DNA of 64,000 nt, taken from NCBI RefSeq assembly GCF_001553605.1, contig NZ_CP014229.1, forward strand, positions 1,454,501 through 1,518,500. Direction: 5' to 3'. How positions within the stretch are numbered: the first letter of the stretch is position 1; every line of letters starts with the position of its first letter. The DNA is from Desulfovibrio fairfieldensis (GTDB taxonomy: Bacteria; Desulfobacterota; Desulfovibrionia; Desulfovibrionales; Desulfovibrionaceae). The notes under the pieces are model-generated. The model did not search any database, was not told where the DNA came from, and saw nothing but the letters and a program-made list of their open reading frames with translations. Below are positions 1 to 7,962 of this stretch, piece after piece. The translations under genes were made by a program, and so were the position numbers.

Positions 1-95
1 ACACTTGAAATGCTCGTTTACGGCGAGCAAACCCGCCTACGCGCTTCGTGGCAAGGATTTGCAGACATCGCGCATGCAATGCGTCAACTGCCCTA
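1..95. repeat. TAGAGC-type intergenic repeat, right part (copy R1)
   Basis: The first ~70 bases are nearly identical to positions 29187-29255 and clearly related to 43452-43520: each has TTGAAATGCTCG or a close variant, a hairpin GCTCGTTTACGGCGAGC, and CGTGGCAAGGATTTGCAGAC. The right end reads TGCCCTA at 89-95, matching the TGCTCTA end of other copies. The left end lies outside the window. The terminal CTA is at the same time the TAG stop codon of the minus-strand gene at 93-443. Confidence 0.75.
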
Positions 96-443
96 TTGCT
101 GGGCGTATTGCGCAATGCCGATGACCCAAAGCGCCGAGAGGACCAGATGGATCTGGAAAAGGCGTGGCCTCTTGGCGTTGAGGCTCAGTCCCATCCCCAC
201 GAGATACCAGAGAACCTCTCCGGCCATGCAGCTCACATAGACCGCACGCGAATGATACCACGGCAGACCGCTGACAGCCTCACTGCCGAACAGCCACTGG
301 TATTGCGGATCGTGGAATGCATTCCGGATTTCATTTAGGTCCATGATGCAGAAAAAAGCGCAGACAGCGGCCCACAAAACGCGCGGAAACATGCCGACAC
401 GAAAGTTGCTGTGGCAGGCCTGCCCGTCCCCGCTTTTCACCAT
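93..443 (-). CDS. small predicted membrane protein, hypothetical
   Basis: The 116-aa product has three hydrophobic stretches that look like membrane spans: residues ~22-36, ~68-86 and ~96-114. I do not recognise the family. It starts with ATG three bases after the phosphoglucomutase stop codon, with a modest purine-rich stretch (AAGGGTAGGG) inside the end of pgm as a likely ribosome site, so it probably shares the pgm transcript. Its TAG stop codon falls on the terminal bases of repeat R1. It may be a small integral protein of unknown function; the coding call rests on the hydrophobic pattern and close packing only. Confidence 0.55.
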   Translation of the reverse strand: MVKSGDGQACHSNFRVGMFPRVLWAAVCAFFCIMDLNEIRNAFHDPQYQWLFGSEAVSGLPWYHSRAVYVSCMAGEVLWYLVGMGLSLNAKRPRLFQIHLVLSALWVIGIAQYAQQ

Positions 444-446
444 GCC

Positions 447-2096
447 CTACCCTTCTTTTTTCAGCTGGCGTTCCAAAAAGTCGATGGCGTCCTTTTGCAG
501 AGCGCAGAGCTGGGCTTCGCCTTTGAAACTTTCAGTATAAACCTTGCAGATGGCTTCCGTACCTGAAGGGCGCACGGCAAACCAGCCGTCTTCGCTGCTG
601 ACTTTGACCCCGCCGATGGGCGCGTCATTGCCGGGCGCACGGGTCAGCACACTGGTCACCGGCGAGCCTCCCAAGGTTTTCAGATGCACGCTCTCCGGCG
701 TCAAAGCCTTGAGCAGCGCGCGGGTGCGGTCGTCGGCGGGCGCGTCCAGACGCTGATAGACCGGTGCGCCGAGCTTTTCGGTCAGCTTTTGGTAGATTTC
801 ACTGGGAGATGCCTGTTCCTTGGCCATGATCTCAGCGGCCAGAAGGCACATCAAGGGGCCGTCCTTGTCCGTGCTCCAGGGGGAGCCGTCAAAACAGAGG
901 AAGGAAGCCCCGGCGCTCTCCTCGCAGCCCAGGCCGCACCGCCCGTTGAGCAGATAGGGCACAAACCACTTGAAGCCCACGGGCACTTCCACCACGGGCC
1001 GCCCCAGCTCCTTCCCCACTCTGTCCAGCATGGCGCTGGTCACCAGGGTTTTGCCGATGCCGCAATCCTTTGGCCAGCCCGTACGGGTACGGAAAAGATG
1101 CCAAGCCGCCACAGTCAAATAGTGATTGGGGTTCATCAGTTCCTGGCGGGTCACAATGCCGTGGCGGTCGGAATCCGGATCGCAGGCAAAGGCCAGATCA
1201 AAGTCGTCGCGTATCTCCAGCAGGCGACTCATGGCATAGGGCGAGGAACAATCCATGCGGATTAAGCCGTCTTTGTCGCAGGGCACAAAACGGAAGGTGG
1301 GGTCCACCTCCTTGTTGACCACGGTCAGGTCCAGGCCATAGGTCTCGGCAATGGGTTCCCAAAGCGGCAGGCTGGCCCCGCCCAAAGGGTCCACGCCCAG
1401 CTTGAGGCCGGAAGCGGCAATGGCCTTCATGTCCAACACCTTGGGCAGATCTTCCACATAGGCGCGGGTAAAGTCGTACTCCTCCACCAGGGAGGATCTC
1501 TGCGCCGCGCGCAAATGCACGAGCTGGACGTTGCGGTTGCCGCTGTCCAGATAGGCGTTGGCGCTTTTTTCAATCCAGGCCGTGACTTCGGTTTCGGCCG
1601 GCCCGCCGTGCGGAGGATTGTATTTGAAGCCGCCGTCGCGCGGCGGGTTATGAGATGGGGTGATAATAATGCCGTCGGCCAGACCGCTGCTCCGTCCGGC
1701 GTTCCAGCGCAAGATGGCGTGCGAGACGGCTGGGGTTGCGGTAAACTCGCCGTTTCTGGCGATGCGCACACTCACGCCGTTGGCCACCAGCACTTCCAGG
1801 GCCGAGCGGAAGGCAGCCTCGGACAGGGCATGCGTATCCCCGCCCAGAAAAAGCGGGCCGTCAACGCCCTTGGCTTTGCGGTAGTCGCAGACGGCCTGAG
1901 TGATGGCGTAAATATGCTCTTCGTTGAAGGTATGCAGCACCGATGAGCCGCGATGCCCGGAAGTGCCGAACGACACGCGCTGAGCCGGGATCTTGGGATT
2001 GGGAAATTCGGTGTAATAGGCGCTCATCAGCGCGGGGATGCGTTCCAGCTTTTCAGGAGCGGGCAAATGCCCCGCGTCGCAATGGACAACAGCCAT
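447..2096 (-). CDS. pgm: phosphoglucomutase (alpha-D-glucose phosphate-specific)
   Basis: This 549-aa enzyme interconverts glucose-1-phosphate and glucose-6-phosphate in the cytoplasm, linking glycogen and nucleotide-sugar synthesis with glycolysis. All four family motifs are visible: the phosphoserine loop TPSHNPP near residue 147, the Mg-binding DPDSDRHG near 310, the sugar-binding GCEESAG near 390, and the phosphate-binding RPSGTE near 510. The length matches the roughly 550-aa bacterial Pgm clade. The ATG start follows AGGTTCTT. A small membrane-protein gene follows three bases after the stop. The IS200-type element lies just upstream and leaves about 115 bp for a promoter. Confidence 0.96.
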   Translation of the reverse strand: MAVVHCDAGHLPAPEKLERIPALMSAYYTEFPNPKIPAQRVSFGTSGHRGSSVLHTFNEEHIYAITQAVCDYRKAKGVDGPLFLGGDTHALSEAAFRSALEVLVANGVSVRIARNGEFTATPAVSHAILRWNAGRSSGLADGIIITPSHNPPRDGGFKYNPPHGGPAETEVTAWIEKSANAYLDSGNRNVQLVHLRAAQRSSLVEEYDFTRAYVEDLPKVLDMKAIAASGLKLGVDPLGGASLPLWEPIAETYGLDLTVVNKEVDPTFRFVPCDKDGLIRMDCSSPYAMSRLLEIRDDFDLAFACDPDSDRHGIVTRQELMNPNHYLTVAAWHLFRTRTGWPKDCGIGKTLVTSAMLDRVGKELGRPVVEVPVGFKWFVPYLLNGRCGLGCEESAGASFLCFDGSPWSTDKDGPLMCLLAAEIMAKEQASPSEIYQKLTEKLGAPVYQRLDAPADDRTRALLKALTPESVHLKTLGGSPVTSVLTRAPGNDAPIGGVKVSSEDGWFAVRPSGTEAICKVYTESFKGEAQLCALQKDAIDFLERQLKKEG

Positions 2097-2317
2097 AAAG
2101 AACCTCCGGCATAGATACGTTATCTCTACGCCGGAACGAAGCGCGCTGCAATCCTTGGGCGAGCGCTCAAACGGACCTTTGCCTTTCCCCGCATTTTTTT
2201 ACGCATGGATAAAAGGAACCCCCCGGCATAGCCGGGGGTTCTTCATATGCGCCTGTAAGGCTTTCTTACCAGCTGCGCCCTAGCAGGCGCTCTTGCGATC
2301 TGACATTTGCATTTCTG

Positions 2318-2776
2318 TTACTTGCGGCCCGTAAACGGGCTCCTTGGGTAGGGTAGGCTCAACTGATCGCCAAGTTTATCCGACTCCAGCTGATGCTTGA
2401 TGTAATCCTGAATCTTGGCCTTATTCTTGCCCACTGTATCGACGTAATACCCACGGCACCAAAATTCTCGATTGCGGTATTTGAACTTCAAATCCCCAAA
2501 TTGTTCATAGATCATGAGACTACTCTTACCCTTTAGATAGCCCATAAAACTCGACACACTCATTTTGGGGGGAATCTCAAGCAGCATGTGGATGTGGTCT
2601 GGGCAACATTCTGCCTCCACTATTTTTACATCCTTCCATTCGCACAACTTGCGCAGAATTTCGCCAATGGCGCGCTTCTTTTCACCATAGAACACCTGGC
2701 GGCGATATTTAGGCGCAAAAACAATGTAATATTTGCAGTTCCACCTTGTGTGGGCTAAACTTTTGGCGTCACCCAT
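2318..2776 (-). CDS. tnpA: IS200-family Y1 HUH transposase
   Basis: The 152-aa protein is full length for IS200 TnpA, which moves the element as single-stranded DNA. The HUH metal motif is His61-Ile-His63 (in CPDHIHMLL), and the nucleophilic tyrosine is most likely Tyr125 in YIKHQ. The ATG start has a very strong ribosome site, AAAAGGAGGT, 4-5 bases upstream. That site is buried in a 16-bp inverted repeat (separate entry), so translation should be low. No accessory tnpB gene is present, as expected for IS200 rather than IS605. The frame is intact and the copy could be active. Confidence 0.95.
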   Translation of the reverse strand: MGDAKSLAHTRWNCKYYIVFAPKYRRQVFYGEKKRAIGEILRKLCEWKDVKIVEAECCPDHIHMLLEIPPKMSVSSFMGYLKGKSSLMIYEQFGDLKFKYRNREFWCRGYYVDTVGKNKAKIQDYIKHQLESDKLGDQLSLPYPRSPFTGRK

Positions 2777-2782
2777 CGTGAC

Positions 2783-2845
2783 CTCCTTTTGATTTGTTGA
2801 CTCGCAGTTGCCAGACCGCGAGACTTTTTAACAAATCAAAAGGAG
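2783..2845 (-). promoter_or_regulatory. inverted repeat sequestering the tnpA ribosome-binding site
   Basis: Positions 2783-2798 and 2830-2845 form a perfect 16-bp inverted repeat separated by 31 bases. In the tnpA mRNA the proximal arm includes AAAAGGAG of the Shine-Dalgarno, so pairing hides the ribosome site. Self-repression of tnpA by a 5'-UTR stem-loop is established for Salmonella IS200; applying it here is an inference from the same layout. Confidence 0.75.
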
Positions 2846-2918
2846 TTTTACTGACATGGGCAAAGCTGTAAGCTTTTTAGAACCCCCCGCCTAGCGGGGG
2901 GTTTTCTCCATACAAAAA

Positions 2919-2945
2919 AGGGCTGTCTCACTGGGAGACAGCCCT
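2919..2945 (-). terminator. intrinsic terminator after htrA
   Basis: An 11-bp perfect stem (AGGGCTGTCTC / GAGACAGCCCT) with a 5-base loop is followed on the minus strand by a run of six T. It starts 20 bases beyond the htrA stop codon. Confidence 0.9.
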
Positions 2946-2965
2946 GGTTGTCATTGGAAGGGCGC

Positions 2966-4396
2966 TTACTTGCCGAGGGGGATGGTGCGGAAGTACACAT
3001 CTCCGCGCCGTTCAATCTGCAGCATAATGGCCCCGCGCTTCACGCCCACTTCTTTGACGATCTTGGAAAGGGCTTCCCCGCTGTTCACGGGCTTCAGGTT
3101 GGCCTTGAGGATCACGTCGCCGGGACGCAGATCCGCTTCAGCGGCGGGCTTGTCGGGATCGACGTCCACAATCAGCAGGCCTTCATCCTTGCTGAACTTC
3201 ATCTCGCGGCGTTCCTCCTCCTTGAGGGGGCGCACCGAGAGGCCCAGAAGGCCTTCGTCCTGCTGCTTCTGGCCCATGCCGGGACGACCGTCGTTCTGGC
3301 CGCTCTTGCGTTCGCCCAGCGTCACCTTGAGGTCGAAGTTCTTGCCGTCGCGCCACACGGTCAGCACAGCGGTGCTGCCCGGGGCCTTGTCGGCAATGGC
3401 GCGCAGCAGCGCCGCGGCGTCTTCGACATCCTTCTTGTCCACGGCGATGATCACGTCGCCGTCCTGCACGCCGCCCTTGGCGGCGGGCTCATTTTCCATG
3501 ACGCTGCCCACCAGGGCACCCGAGGGCTCTTTCATGCCCAGAGCCTTGGCGGTGTTTTCATCCATGTCCTGGATGCTCACGCCGATCCAGCCGCGGCTGA
3601 TCTTTTTGCCGCTCTTGATCTGATTGATAATCTTGGCGGCCATATTGCTGGGAATGGCAAAGCCGATACCCTGGCCGCTGGCGATGATGGCCGTGTTGAT
3701 GCCCACCACCTGACCGGCCATATTCAGCAGCGGACCACCGCTGTTGCCGGGGTTGATGGAGGCGTCGGTCTGGAGGAAGTTGTCAAACGGCCCGGAACGG
3801 ATATTGCGGCCCTTGGCCGAAAGGATACCCGCGGTCACAGTGTGGTCCAGGCCGAAGGGATTGCCGATGGCCAGCAGCCATTCACCCACCTTGAGCGCGT
3901 CGGAATCGCCGAAGGTCAGGAACGGCAGGGGCTTTTTGGCGTCCACTTTCAGCAGGGCCAGGTCGGTTTCCTCATCGGAACCGATCAGCGTGGCCTTGAG
4001 GGTTTCGCTTTTGCCGTTGTCTTCATCCAGAGTGACGTGGATCACATCGGCGTCGGCCACCACGTGGTTGTTGGTCACAATGTAGCCGTCAGCGGACACG
4101 AGAAAACCGGAACCCAGCGATTTCTGCTTCTGCTGGGGCCGCTTGCCGCCGCGCCCTTTGCCGCCGAACTGGTCAAAAAACTTTTCAAAGCCGGGGGGCA
4201 TATTGCGGAACATTTCACCGAAGAAATCTTCAGGGCCGCCCCCGGAGGCCTTGCGTTCCGTGCCTATATTGACCACAGCCGGGCCGCTTTTCGCCGCCAG
4301 CTCGCTGAAGTCGGGCAGATCCGCCGCCTGCGAAAGCTGTGCCGAGGCCAGGAAGGCCACGGTAAGCAGTGCGGCGAGGTATTTTTTTACAATCAT
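2966..4396 (-). CDS. degP: periplasmic serine protease/chaperone Do (HtrA/DegP family)
   Basis: The 476-aa protein degrades or refolds damaged envelope proteins in the periplasm. A signal peptide covers residues 1-24 (cleavage after SQA). The trypsin-like triad is His111 (TNNHVV), Asp145 (TDLALL) and Ser219 (GNSGGP). Two PDZ domains follow, at roughly 265-355 and 380-470. The size matches DegP/DegQ/MucD; the symbol is approximate because DegP and DegQ cannot be separated by sight. The gene lies 14 bp downstream of the S1-protein gene and is closed by a strong terminator, so the two may be cotranscribed. Confidence 0.95.
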   Translation of the reverse strand: MIVKKYLAALLTVAFLASAQLSQAADLPDFSELAAKSGPAVVNIGTERKASGGGPEDFFGEMFRNMPPGFEKFFDQFGGKGRGGKRPQQKQKSLGSGFLVSADGYIVTNNHVVADADVIHVTLDEDNGKSETLKATLIGSDEETDLALLKVDAKKPLPFLTFGDSDALKVGEWLLAIGNPFGLDHTVTAGILSAKGRNIRSGPFDNFLQTDASINPGNSGGPLLNMAGQVVGINTAIIASGQGIGFAIPSNMAAKIINQIKSGKKISRGWIGVSIQDMDENTAKALGMKEPSGALVGSVMENEPAAKGGVQDGDVIIAVDKKDVEDAAALLRAIADKAPGSTAVLTVWRDGKNFDLKVTLGERKSGQNDGRPGMGQKQQDEGLLGLSVRPLKEEERREMKFSKDEGLLIVDVDPDKPAAEADLRPGDVILKANLKPVNSGEALSKIVKEVGVKRGAIMLQIERRGDVYFRTIPLGK

Positions 4397-4410
4397 GGAA
4401 CCACTCCTCG

Positions 4411-5877
4411 TTACTTTTTTTGCATGGCCTTTTGCAAAGCCTGTGCCATAATGCCCATTCCGTTGCCGGAAGAGGGCGACCCGGCGGAGGCATGCTGCTT
4501 CCAGGCTTTGTCCTCGGCGGACGCGACGGCTTCGGAGCCTTCCGGGGCCAAGCTGATGCGGCGAGCGGCACTGTCCAGATTTTGAACAATCAGGGTCACG
4601 TTGTCGTCCTTATCCAGCTTGCTGAACTGAGCGGCGTTTTTGGCGTTCTTGATCACGCCTGCGGGCAGCAGACCGGTGATGCCGGGGGCCAGGGTCACAA
4701 ACAGGCCATACTGGGTGCGACTTTCCACCGTGCCGGTCACCGTGGAGCCCACGGCAAAGCGCTGGGCCGCGTCCTGCCAGGGGTCGCCCTCGGCGTCGCG
4801 CAGGCTCAAGGCAATGCGCCGCGTCTCGGTGTTGACGTCCTTGATCTTGACGGAGACGGTCTCGCCCGCGCTGAGCACTTCCTCGGGCTTGTTAACCCGC
4901 TTGGCCCAGGACATTTCGGAAACATGAATCAGGCCTTCCACGCCTGGCAGCAGCTCGACGAAAGCGCCAAAGGGAGCCAGGCGCACCACCTTGCCCTGCA
5001 CCACGGCGCCCGCGCTCAAGCGTTCCGGGGCATCCAGCCAGGGATCGCCCTCGGCCTGCTTGCGCGAAAGAGAAATTCGGATCTGGCCCTTGTCGTTTTT
5101 GCTGATGCCGAGCACCTTGACCCGGACAAGGTCGCCGGGGGACACCGCTTCGTCCGCCGCGCCCACGCGGGACCAGGACAGCTCGGAAAGATGGATCATG
5201 CCTTCCACCGCCGGAGCCAGCTCCATGAACGCGCCGAAGGGAGCCAAGCGGGTGATCCGCCCTTCCACGGTGTCGCCTTCCTTGAGGGTTTCCAGCAGTT
5301 TGTCCAGATTTTCCTGGCGCTCGCGTTCCAGCAGCGCACGCCGCGAAACCACGACGTTCCGGCCCCGGTTTTCAACCCGGATGATCAGGAACTGCATGCC
5401 GCGCCCCACCAGGGAGTCGGCGTCGCCCGAGGAAGCGTCCATCTGGCTGCCGGGACAGAAAGCCGTCTTGCCCAGCACTTCCACCGTGTAACCGCCCTTA
5501 CAAACGGCGGTCACCCTGCCGTCCACCGGCAGGGCGGCGTCGCGGGCCTCTTCCAGCGCGGCCACCCCGCTGCCGCTCATGGAGCGGGACAGGCGGATTT
5601 CCTGCGGGGAGACAGCAATGACCCAGGCTTCCACGCTGTCGCCAGGTCCCGCGCTTTCCTTGCCCTCGGCATCCAGAATGTCCTTGCGCTCCATGATGCC
5701 GTCCACCTTGATGCCCATATCCACAAAGACGCTGTCGCCGGTGATGGCAATGACGGTGCCGCTGACCTTCTGGCCCGGCTGCAAACGGCCGGAAGAAGCG
5801 CTGTGCGCCGCCAGCATGGCGGCGAAATCTTCAGTGGCTTCTTCCTGCGCGGGGCTTTCTATTTTTTCCTCAGTCAT
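4411..5877 (-). CDS. S1 RNA-binding domain protein (ribosomal protein S1-like)
   Basis: The 488-aa protein contains about five S1 OB-fold repeats. The first begins at ~38 (GQKVSGTVIA). The second (~125) is degenerate. The third and fourth (~205 and ~290) are near copies with LAPFGAF and EGLIHVSEMSW-type signatures. The fifth (~375) carries QYGLFV. S1 proteins bind single-stranded mRNA at the ribosome. E. coli S1 has six repeats and ~557 aa, so this is either a shortened RpsA or an S1-like paralogue; I therefore give no symbol. The C-terminal ~50 residues are alanine-rich. It precedes htrA by 14 bp. Confidence 0.85.
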   Translation of the reverse strand: MTEEKIESPAQEEATEDFAAMLAAHSASSGRLQPGQKVSGTVIAITGDSVFVDMGIKVDGIMERKDILDAEGKESAGPGDSVEAWVIAVSPQEIRLSRSMSGSGVAALEEARDAALPVDGRVTAVCKGGYTVEVLGKTAFCPGSQMDASSGDADSLVGRGMQFLIIRVENRGRNVVVSRRALLERERQENLDKLLETLKEGDTVEGRITRLAPFGAFMELAPAVEGMIHLSELSWSRVGAADEAVSPGDLVRVKVLGISKNDKGQIRISLSRKQAEGDPWLDAPERLSAGAVVQGKVVRLAPFGAFVELLPGVEGLIHVSEMSWAKRVNKPEEVLSAGETVSVKIKDVNTETRRIALSLRDAEGDPWQDAAQRFAVGSTVTGTVESRTQYGLFVTLAPGITGLLPAGVIKNAKNAAQFSKLDKDDNVTLIVQNLDSAARRISLAPEGSEAVASAEDKAWKQHASAGSPSSGNGMGIMAQALQKAMQKK

Positions 5878-6202
5878 ATTTCCTGCTCCTCCAAACTGGG
5901 CATTTTGTTAAGTTGGTAATCATAGCCTATCCTTTTACGGATGACAATGAAGACCCAGGCCGCGCGGCGTGCGGATTGCGGCCCGCCATATGGTTTCCGG
6001 GGCATAAGGGGACGGAATTTTTTCTAGAAACTGAATGAAAATTTTACACATGCATAATTTTTGACCAGCAGTCGGGCGGAAGAGATCGCAGCAGGCTATC
6101 CGGATTTTTCAGCGACACAAGCACACATCCCGTTTTGCGGCAAATTTTTCTTTATGGAAAACTTGAAATATTTTTTTACAACCTCACCATGAGCGACGCT
6201 GC
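5878..6202. other. intergenic region, AT-rich, probable promoter of the S1 gene
   Basis: There are 325 bp between the MFS stop and the S1 start (both minus strand). The stretch 6010-6180 is much richer in A and T than its surroundings, with runs such as TTTTTTCTAG and ATATTTTTTTAC. I see no ORF, RNA gene or strong hairpin. A promoter for the S1-htrA pair is expected here but no clear -35/-10 pair stands out. Confidence 0.5.
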
Positions 6203-7384
6203 TCAACGGGCGGAATCGAACCTGCGCATCAATAGAACCGGCACGGCGGCCACCGCCGCCACCACCGCCATGATCGCATAGATGGCATTCATGCTCCAGG
6301 CGGAGGCCAGGAAGCCGAAAAGAAGCGGGGTCAGCATGTTGGTTATGCCGCGCAGAAAGGAATTGATGGAGAACACGTCGCCGTAGGAGGCGGCATCCCG
6401 TACGGGTTCGGTGATGATGGCCTGGATGACCGGAACGGTGCCCTTGGTCACAATGCCGAGCAGCAAGGCGATGCTAACGATGAGGACAAGCTGGTCCGCC
6501 ATGATCAGGGCACAGAGCAGGACCGTCAGCAGCAGTTCGGCGGCCACGAAAACCTTTCGCGGTCCGAAACTGTCCACAAAGCGGCCGCAGGCCATCTTGC
6601 CGAGAAAAGAGCCCACCGAAAACCCCAGGGCGAAGGAACCGATGATTTTAGGGTCCACCCCCTTGCCGATCAGCAGCAAGGGCAGAAACGTGAATATTCG
6701 ATCGTTGCTGAACGCGTTCAGAATGCTGGCAAGCATGGCCAGGAATATTTCCCTGTCCTTGAAGATACCGAACGCGGGAAAGCTTCTGCCTCCGTAGGCT
6801 TCCTCCCTTGTTTCGGGGCGTTCGCCCCGGCAGGAAAAAAAGAGCCAGAGCGCGGCAGCGAGCGCCGCCGCCCCGTATGTGATGCAGACGACCCTCCAGC
6901 CCGGAAAGCCCCCGAATGAATATGCGGCGGCAAAGGCCGCCAGGGAAACCAGGGGGATTCTGCCCACATCGCCGATGGCGGTGAAATCGCTCATGACTCT
7001 GCCCAGGCGGCGTCTTTCGGTGTGCAGCGTAAGATAGGAAAAGGCAATATTATGAAAGACGTTGTAGCCCGCCACGGCCAGGATAAAGCACAGGCCGGCG
7101 ACCACGATGTTGCCGGAGAAGGTGGCCGCGCAAAATCCGGCCCCGCACACGGCTGTCACCAGGGTGATGGTCTGCATGAAGCCCAGTTTCCGGGACAGAA
7201 GCAACGTGCCCAGACCGGCTGCCGTACCCGCGGCGGTGCCCACGGAGACGATCAGACCCACCGCTTTTTCGCCTTCGCCAAAGGAAATGACCATAAAAGC
7301 GAGCAGAATGGGAACCGCGTCAAAAAGCCCGTCAATCAGGATATGGTAGGCATTGAGCAAAATATAGCGGGCGCGGGAAAGCAT
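6203..7384 (-). CDS. major facilitator superfamily transporter
   Basis: The 393-aa integral membrane protein has about twelve hydrophobic helices and a hydrophilic break near the middle (around residues 185-200), the usual 6+6 MFS fold. The substrate cannot be read from sequence. The ATG at 7384 is chosen because AGGAA lies six bases upstream; a TTG 54 bp earlier is also in frame but has no ribosome site. It stands alone between AT-rich flanks, and the next genes are tRNA-Met and uppP. It could be an acquired efflux or uptake carrier; nothing nearby points to a substrate. Confidence 0.85.
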   Translation of the reverse strand: MLSRARYILLNAYHILIDGLFDAVPILLAFMVISFGEGEKAVGLIVSVGTAAGTAAGLGTLLLSRKLGFMQTITLVTAVCGAGFCAATFSGNIVVAGLCFILAVAGYNVFHNIAFSYLTLHTERRRLGRVMSDFTAIGDVGRIPLVSLAAFAAAYSFGGFPGWRVVCITYGAAALAAALWLFFSCRGERPETREEAYGGRSFPAFGIFKDREIFLAMLASILNAFSNDRIFTFLPLLLIGKGVDPKIIGSFALGFSVGSFLGKMACGRFVDSFGPRKVFVAAELLLTVLLCALIMADQLVLIVSIALLLGIVTKGTVPVIQAIITEPVRDAASYGDVFSINSFLRGITNMLTPLLFGFLASAWSMNAIYAIMAVVAAVAAVPVLLMRRFDSAR

Positions 7385-7743
7385 GGCATCTTCCTGTGCG
7401 GGAATTGTGCGGACGCTGTCCACAAGCGGTTCAGGCAAGCCGCGCCGATAAGGCTGACGCGCGGGCGGATATGGCGTCCGTTCTCGCGGCCGCCCAGCGG
7501 ATATTTTTTATGTTAATCCACCCAAACAACACCACTTTTATCCAGCTGTCAAAGGCTTTCTGAACGCGAGGGAAGTTCGGCGCGGAAACGCCAGGGGCCT
7601 TGTGTTTTATAGCGGCGCAAGACCCTTGGGGCGAGGGTTTTCCATGGAAGTTGCCCTGCCCTCCGGTCACGAGGATAGGCCCACAGACCATACACGCTTA
7701 TCGCCGGGAGGATTGCGGAGTTTTTCCCGGTGGTCGGCAACAG
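7385..7743. other. intergenic region without recognisable gene
   Basis: About 360 bp lie upstream of the MFS gene. Short frames exist on both strands but have no ribosome sites or family resemblance. The part next to the MFS gene (7490-7550) is AT-rich and probably holds its promoter. Nothing else is evident before the long terminator hairpin at 7744. Confidence 0.45.
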
Positions 7744-7790
7744 GATAGAAAAAACCCTGAACAATTATGCTGTTCAGGGTTTTTTCTATC
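7744..7790. terminator. bidirectional terminator hairpin beside tRNA-Met
   Basis: A perfect 20-bp inverted repeat (stem core ACCCTGAACA / TGTTCAGGGT, flanked by A6 and T6) with a 7-base loop occupies 7744-7763 and 7771-7790. The A/T tracts make it a good terminator on either strand; the tRNA-Met transcript (minus) ends into it. A further half copy, CCTGTTCAGGA, follows at 7789-7799. Confidence 0.88.
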
Positions 7791-7807
7791 CTGTTCAGGA
7801 CGAAATT

Positions 7808-7884
7808 TGGTAGCAAGGGAGGGATTTGAACCCCCGACACTGCGGGTATGAACCGCATGCTCTGACCAACTGAGCTACCTTGCC
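7808..7884 (-). tRNA. tRNA-Met (CAT anticodon), probably elongator
   Basis: The 77-nt cloverleaf is read on the minus strand, with acceptor GGCAAGG / CCTTGCT (first pair G-U), D arm GCTC/GAGC, anticodon stem TGCGG/CCGCA with loop TTCATAC, T arm with TTCAAAT, and encoded CCA. The anticodon stem lacks the three consecutive G-C pairs of initiators, so elongator Met is favoured. A CAU anticodon modified to read Ile AUA cannot be excluded by sight. Confidence 0.93.
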
Positions 7885-7962
7885 GTATTGCGCCCCCATA
7901 GTGGCGCGTCGAATTCTTTATACAATTTGCCTGGGCTTGGCAAGCGCTTTTTGTACCATCCG

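Larger units (their letters stand above)
2212..2906 (-). mobile_element. IS200-type insertion sequence, apparently complete
   Basis: A single transposase gene of the IS200 class is bracketed by two hairpins: 2216-2241 downstream (stem around CCCCCGGC ATA GCCGGGGG) and 2881-2903 upstream (AACCCCCCGC CTA GCGGGGGGTT). IS200-family ends carry subterminal hairpins instead of terminal inverted repeats, and the element is typically about 0.7 kb, which fits the ~690 bp seen. The exact tips cannot be fixed without an empty site. It sits between pgm and htrA and interrupts no gene. Confidence 0.85.

Noticed and set aside
2948-4585. 545-codon plus-strand frame
   Set aside because: Antisense to htrA, which has a full catalytic triad and a terminator on its own strand.
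4369-5919. 516-codon plus-strand frame
   Set aside because: Antisense to the S1-domain gene; the S1 repeats are on the other strand.
7600-7851. plus-strand frame ending in VAREGFEPPTLRV
   Set aside because: This peptide is the known false translation of the antisense of a tRNA gene; it covers the terminator hairpin and tRNA-Met.
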